From Planctomycetota bacterium (GTDB taxonomy: Bacteria > Planctomycetota > MHYJ01 > WSZJ01 > JACPWG01), in assembly GCA_016220045.1 (NCBI GenBank), contig JACRIP010000012.1, positions 1-9,640 on the forward strand: a DNA stretch of 9,640 nt, given 5' to 3'. Positions 6,342 to 9,640 of this stretch are shown here, one piece after another (the first letter of the stretch is position 1; each line of letters starts with the position of its first letter). The notes under the pieces are model-generated. The model was given only the letters and a program-made list of their open reading frames with translations, searched no databases and had not been told where the DNA came from. The translations under genes and the position numbers were made by a program.

Positions 6342-6448
6342 AGTGTCCTGTCAACATCGATTCTTCCGGTCGGCGTAGGGGCGCCTCGTGAGGCGCCCCG
6401 AGGGGCCACGGATTGAACGACCCCAAGCAACAACGTTGACAGGACACT
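6342..6448. repeat. Nested inverted-repeat element inside the MITE-like element
   Basis: AGTGTCCTGTCAAC at 6342-6355 is matched perfectly by GTTGACAGGACACT at 6435-6448, giving a 107-base unit with 14-base ends inside the larger element. Its centre is the hairpin at 6378-6399. No flanking duplication is seen. Confidence 0.6.
6378..6399. repeat. Strong hairpin, 9-base stem
   Basis: GGGGCGCCT and AGGCGCCCC are perfect arms around the loop CGTG. No T-run follows on either strand, so a classical terminator is not supported, though the stem would be very stable. Confidence 0.7.
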
Positions 6449-6497
6449 AGAATCGGCCTGTCACCCCCTGGGCGTCGCTCGCGAGGGTTGCTCCGGA

Positions 6498-6565
6498 TGT
6501 AGGGGCACCGCGCCCACGCCTGCACCGGTTGGCCCTTCGGGGCGGCCACAAGGGCCGCCCCTACA
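6498..6565. repeat. Inverted repeat TGTAGGGGC / GCCCCTACA with an inner hairpin
   Basis: TGTAGGGGC at 6498-6506 pairs with GCCCCTACA at 6557-6565. An alternative, tighter hairpin uses GGGGCGGCC at 6539-6547 and GGCCGCCCC at 6553-6561 around ACAAG. The two pairings compete for the same right arm. Confidence 0.6.
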
Positions 6566-6722
6566 AGGCACGGAGGTCCAGAGCAGGCCTCGCCTCGCTA
6601 CGCCCGGGTGGCATCAGGGTTTCTAATGAGACAATGGGACAATGAGGCAATGTGACAATCCCTGCGATACAGTGTGACAATCCTCGACCCGTGCCGCCCC
6701 CCGCCCCCCCTACGGAGTAGCC

Positions 6723-8150
6723 ATGGACCCCTCCCCCCCCCCGACCCTCGACGCCGAGTCGCCCCCGGACGCCCGCGCGCTCCTGCTGCTCAACGCGATC
6801 ATGGAGCGCATCAACCTCGGGAATACACCTGAGGAGGTGCTCGAGGTGGCGTTCGAGCGCCTGCGCGCGCTCCTCCCCTACAACCGCATCGGCATCGCCC
6901 TGGTGGAGGCCGACGGGCAGCGCGTGACCCTGACCGCCTGCCGCTGCGACGGACCGATCCAGTTGCCCACCGGCTACACCGGCCGCCTCGCCGGCTCTTC
7001 GCTCGAGGAAGTCGTCCGCTGCGGCCGGCCGCGCATCCTCAACGACCTCGAAGCCTACTCCGCCGCCAAACCCGACTCCGACTCCACCCGCCTCATCGTC
7101 CGCGAAGGCATGCGCTCCAGCCTCACGCTTCCGCTCTTGATCCAGGGCCGTCCAATCGGCATCATGTTCTTCTCCAGCCGCGATCCGAACGTCTATACCG
7201 AGGCGCACGGCGCCCTGCTCCGGCAGGTGGCGGGCCACTTCGCCATCCTCATCGAGAAGAACCGCCTGGGCGCGGAACGCAAACGCGCGCGCGAGGAACT
7301 GCGGCGCGCCAACCAGGAGCTCGAGGCGCGCGTCGAGGAACGCACGCGCCAGCTCCAGAAGCTCAACGACGAACTCGAAGTGCGGGTGCGCGCGCGCACC
7401 AAGGAGCTGGAAGCCCGCCTCTACGAGCGCACCGAGTTGCTCGAGAGCCTGCGCCGGACGCAGCAGGAGCTGGTGAATTCGGCCCGGCTCGCGGCGCTCG
7501 GCGAAATGGCGGCGAGCGTGGCGCACGAGATCAAGAACCCGCTCGCGGGCATCAGCGGCGCGATCCAGGTCATGCGCGACAACCTGGATACCGGCCACCC
7601 CTACCGCGAGGTCATGGGCGAGGTCCTGGCGCAGGTGGAACGCCTCGACCACACCGTGCGCGACCTCCTGCTCTTCGCGCGCCCGACCCGGCCGCGACCG
7701 GTGCCCCTGGAGATTTCGGCCCTCATCGAGAAGATCTCGCCGATCCTCGCCGGCGATCCGGCGTTCGCCCGACTCTCGCTCCGCGTCGAGGGCCTGGCGG
7801 GCCTGCCGCCGGTCGACGCCGACGCCCACCTGGTGGAGGACGTGCTCTTCAACCTGCTCGCCAACGCGTCGCACGCCATGCCGGCCGGCGGGGTCGTCGA
7901 GATCTCCGGTCAGGACCTCGGGCATGCCATGGCCGTGCGCGTGCGCGACCACGGACCCGGGCTTTCGCCCGAGGCCATCGAGAAGCTCTTCCGGCCTTTT
8001 TTCACCACCAAAGTCCGCGGCACCGGCCTCGGACTCGCCATTTGCAAAAAGATCCTGGAGTCCCACGGCGGCGACATCCGCGTCGAGAACGCAGAGGGCG
8101 GCGGCGTCGTGGTCACTCTCACTTTCCCGAAATCGAGGACGCGTACATGA
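6723..8150 (+). CDS. Soluble GAF-domain histidine kinase (NtrB type)
   Basis: A 475-residue kinase with no membrane segment, so presumably cytoplasmic. Order: a Pro-rich N-terminus (1-17), a GAF domain (about 28-178), a long Glu/Arg-rich coiled coil (about 182-252), a HisKA domain with phospho-acceptor H268 in SVAHEIKNPLAGI, and an ATPase domain with N377/N381, DHGPGL (409-414), FFTTK (426-430) and GTGLGLAICKK (433-443). The HEIKNPL and FRPFFTTK forms are typical of kinases paired with NtrC-family regulators, and the next gene is such a regulator, overlapping by ATGA at 8147-8150. The ATG at 6723 is preceded by GGAG at 6714-6717. The GAF domain probably senses a small intracellular ligand or redox state; no specific ligand can be read from it. 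All catalytic boxes are intact. Confidence 0.92.
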   Translation: MDPSPPPTLDAESPPDARALLLLNAIMERINLGNTPEEVLEVAFERLRALLPYNRIGIALVEADGQRVTLTACRCDGPIQLPTGYTGRLAGSSLEEVVRCGRPRILNDLEAYSAAKPDSDSTRLIVREGMRSSLTLPLLIQGRPIGIMFFSSRDPNVYTEAHGALLRQVAGHFAILIEKNRLGAERKRAREELRRANQELEARVEERTRQLQKLNDELEVRVRARTKELEARLYERTELLESLRRTQQELVNSARLAALGEMAASVAHEIKNPLAGISGAIQVMRDNLDTGHPYREVMGEVLAQVERLDHTVRDLLLFARPTRPRPVPLEISALIEKISPILAGDPAFARLSLRVEGLAGLPPVDADAHLVEDVLFNLLANASHAMPAGGVVEISGQDLGHAMAVRVRDHGPGLSPEAIEKLFRPFFTTKVRGTGLGLAICKKILESHGGDIRVENAEGGGVVVTLTFPKSRTRT

Positions 8151-9640
8151 CCGCACCAACCATCCTGATCGTCGATGACGAAAAACTCATCCGCTGGTCC
8201 CTGGTGGAGCGGCTCAAAAAGGAGGGGTACGCCACCCTCGAGGCGGGCGACGGGGCCACCGCGCTCGACTACGTGAAGAACCTCGAAGGCGACCTGGCGC
8301 TGCTCGATCTGCGCCTCCCCGATACCGACGGCCTGCGCCTGCTCAAGCAGATCCGCTCGGTCAACGGCGACGTTCCGGTCATCATGATGACCGCCTACGG
8401 CACCGTCGAGGTCGCCGTCGAGGCCATGAAGCAGGGCGCCTACGACTACGTCGCCAAACCCTTCAACATGGACGAGCTGGTCATCACCGTGGGCCGCGCG
8501 CTCGAAGCCTCCAACCTGCGGCGCGAAGTCACCGATATCCGCCGCTCGCAGAAGGAGCGTTTCGGCATCCGCAACATCCTCGGCGCCTGCGGACCGTTGC
8601 GCGAGGCGGTCGGCCTCATCGAGCGCGTCGCGCGCAGCGATGCCACCACGGTGCTCCTGCTCGGCGAATCCGGCACCGGCAAGGACCTGGTCGCACGCGC
8701 GATTCACTTCGAGAGCCGGCGCGCCGAGCGCCCCTTCATGACGATCACCTGCACCACGATCCAGGAAACGCTGCTCGAGTCCGAGCTCTTCGGGCACGAG
8801 AAGGGCGCCTTCACCGACGCGCGCGCCCTCAAACAGGGCCTCTTCGAGCTCGCGGCCGGCGGCACCGTCTTCCTCGACGAGATCGGCGACATGCCGCTCT
8901 CCCTCCAGTCCAAGCTCCTGCGCTTCCTGGAGGACAAGTCCTTCAAGCGCCTCGGCGGCGTCGTCGACATCCGCGTCGATGCCCGCGTCATCGCCGCCAC
9001 TCACCGCGACCTCGACCGCCTGATCAAGGAAGGCAAGTTCCGCGAGGACCTCTTCTACCGCCTCAATATCGTGCCCATCCGCCTCCCCCCGCTGCGCGAG
9101 CGCAAGGAAGACCTCTCGCTGCTCGGCGGCCACTTCATCCGCCACTACTCGAAGGAAATGAACCGCCGCGTCACCGGCCTGACGCCGCGCGCGCTCGAGG
9201 CGATGATGAAATACGGCTGGCCGGGCAACATCCGCGAGCTGCGCAACGCCATCGAACGGGCGATCCTGCTCGGGTCCGACGAGCTGGTGACGATCGAGGA
9301 CCTGCCGGTCGAGATCCGCAAGGGGTTCGTGCCGGTCGAACGCCAGGGCCGGCTCTACACGTTGCCGCGCGAGGGGATCAACTTCGACGACGTCGAGAAG
9401 GACCTGGTGGTGCAGGCGCTGGAGATGACCGACTGGAACCAGACGCGGTCGGCGGAGCTGCTGGGGATGACGCGCGACCAGATCCGCTATCGGATCGAGA
9501 AGTTCGGGCTGACGGCGCCCGGTCGCGAGCCCTCCTCCGGCGGGGGCAGCGGGACGCGCGCCCTGGGTCGCGACCCGGGCGGCGCGGGCGCGAGTGCGGG
9601 ACCCGGCGCGGGCGCGGGCGCCGGGCCGGGTGCCGGCGCC
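8147..9640 (+). CDS. NtrC-family sigma-54-dependent response regulator (3' end beyond the window)
   Basis: It activates RNA polymerase carrying sigma-54 by ATP hydrolysis. The frame gives 498 residues with no stop before the edge. The receiver (1-120) has D10/D11, phospho-acceptor D54, T82 and K104. The AAA+ domain (about 143-385) has Walker A GESGTGKD (173-180), the sigma-54 loop as GAFTDA (220-225) rather than GAFTGA, Walker B TVFLDEIGD (240-248), FREDLFYRL (298-306) with the arginine finger region, and sensor II GWPGNIRELRN (357-367). A Fis-type helix-turn-helix follows (about 430-455). A Gly/Ala/Pro-rich tail of at least 40 residues then continues to the edge, unusual because such proteins normally end at the helix-turn-helix. 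The start overlaps the kinase stop (ATGA) with GAGG at 8135-8138, so the two form a coupled two-component pair. Targets are unknown. Confidence 0.92.
   Translation, partial: MTAPTILIVDDEKLIRWSLVERLKKEGYATLEAGDGATALDYVKNLEGDLALLDLRLPDTDGLRLLKQIRSVNGDVPVIMMTAYGTVEVAVEAMKQGAYDYVAKPFNMDELVITVGRALEASNLRREVTDIRRSQKERFGIRNILGACGPLREAVGLIERVARSDATTVLLLGESGTGKDLVARAIHFESRRAERPFMTITCTTIQETLLESELFGHEKGAFTDARALKQGLFELAAGGTVFLDEIGDMPLSLQSKLLRFLEDKSFKRLGGVVDIRVDARVIAATHRDLDRLIKEGKFREDLFYRLNIVPIRLPPLRERKEDLSLLGGHFIRHYSKEMNRRVTGLTPRALEAMMKYGWPGNIRELRNAIERAILLGSDELVTIEDLPVEIRKGFVPVERQGRLYTLPREGINFDDVEKDLVVQALEMTDWNQTRSAELLGMTRDQIRYRIEKFGLTAPGREPSSGGGSGTRALGRDPGGAGASAGPGAGAGAGPGAGA

Larger units (their letters stand above)
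6269..6661. mobile_element. MITE-like non-autonomous element with 68-base terminal inverted repeats
   Basis: The arms at 6269-6336 and 6594-6661 are inverted repeats agreeing at 65 of 68 positions. The element is 393 bases long and encodes no transposase. The outer part of each arm is built of 8-base units related to ATTGTCAC (left arm 6271-6310, five units), and the inner part carries GCCACCCGGGCGTAGCGAG. It starts 3 bases after the kinase stop codon. No clear target duplication is visible; a short TGCG occurs at 6266-6269 and 6663-6666 but does not fit the arm ends cleanly. The interior holds two more palindromic structures. It might also act as a bidirectional terminator between the operons (inference). 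Confidence 0.65.
6266..6722. other. Intergenic region occupied mostly by a MITE-like element
   Basis: The gap between the two kinase operons contains no gene. Bases 6269-6661 form the inverted-repeat element described separately. The remaining 6662-6722 hold a second copy of the arm-end motif (TGTGACAATCC at 6651-6661 and again at 6673-6683), a C-rich stretch, and GGAG at 6714-6717 serving the next gene. Confidence 0.7.

Noticed and set aside
6436..6464. TTGACA inside the MITE-like element as a promoter for the GAF kinase operon
   Set aside because: At 17-base spacing the -10 would be TGTCAC, a poor match, and TTGACA is part of the 14-base inverted repeat.
6561..9145. Two long minus-strand open frames (532 and 411 codons)
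   Set aside because: They are shadows of the GAF kinase and NtrC-like genes. The first also reads into the inverted-repeat element, giving a meaningless N- or C-terminal extension.

Overview
This is a GC-rich (by eye about 70% G+C) bacterial chromosomal segment with seven credible protein genes on two strands. The glutamyl-tRNA reductase gene indicates haem synthesis by the C5 pathway. A periplasmic tetrahaem cytochrome c, an EF-hand protein with Gly-Pro-rich tracts, several signalling proteins and intergenic palindromic repeats fit an environmental Gram-negative such as a Planctomycetota or a similar deep lineage. No phylogenetic marker here settles that, and the taxon guess is inference.

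Left part, minus strand (1-3137). Read 5' to 3' on the minus strand, a tetrahaem cytochrome c gene (2556-3137) is followed by hemA (1324-2433), probably as one unit pairing a c-type cytochrome with the first committed step of haem synthesis. A non-coding stretch of about 600 bases follows. It holds an inverted pair of REP-like palindromes, a second diverged inverted repeat and a heptamer minisatellite. A secreted EF-hand protein gene begins at 719 and runs off the left edge.

Middle, plus strand (3809-6265). A divergent gap of 671 bases separates the haem block from a tight three-gene signalling operon: a membrane diguanylate cyclase (GGDEF with I-site), a stand-alone receiver protein, and a membrane histidine kinase overlapping the receiver gene by 4 bases. 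The cyclase and the kinase share almost the same two-helix membrane module at their N-termini (39 of 67 residues identical, no gaps). I know no name for it, and it is the best candidate here for an undescribed signalling system: one sensor design feeding both a c-di-GMP output and a phosphotransfer output.

A MITE-like element (6269-6661) with 68-base terminal inverted repeats lies 3 bases after the kinase stop codon. It contains a second, nested inverted-repeat element and two strong hairpins.

Right part, plus strand (6723-9640). A soluble GAF-domain histidine kinase overlaps by 4 bases (ATGA) an NtrC-family sigma-54 activator whose reading frame is still open at the right edge. The activator carries GAFTDA in place of GAFTGA and a long Gly/Ala/Pro-rich tail after its Fis-type helix-turn-helix.
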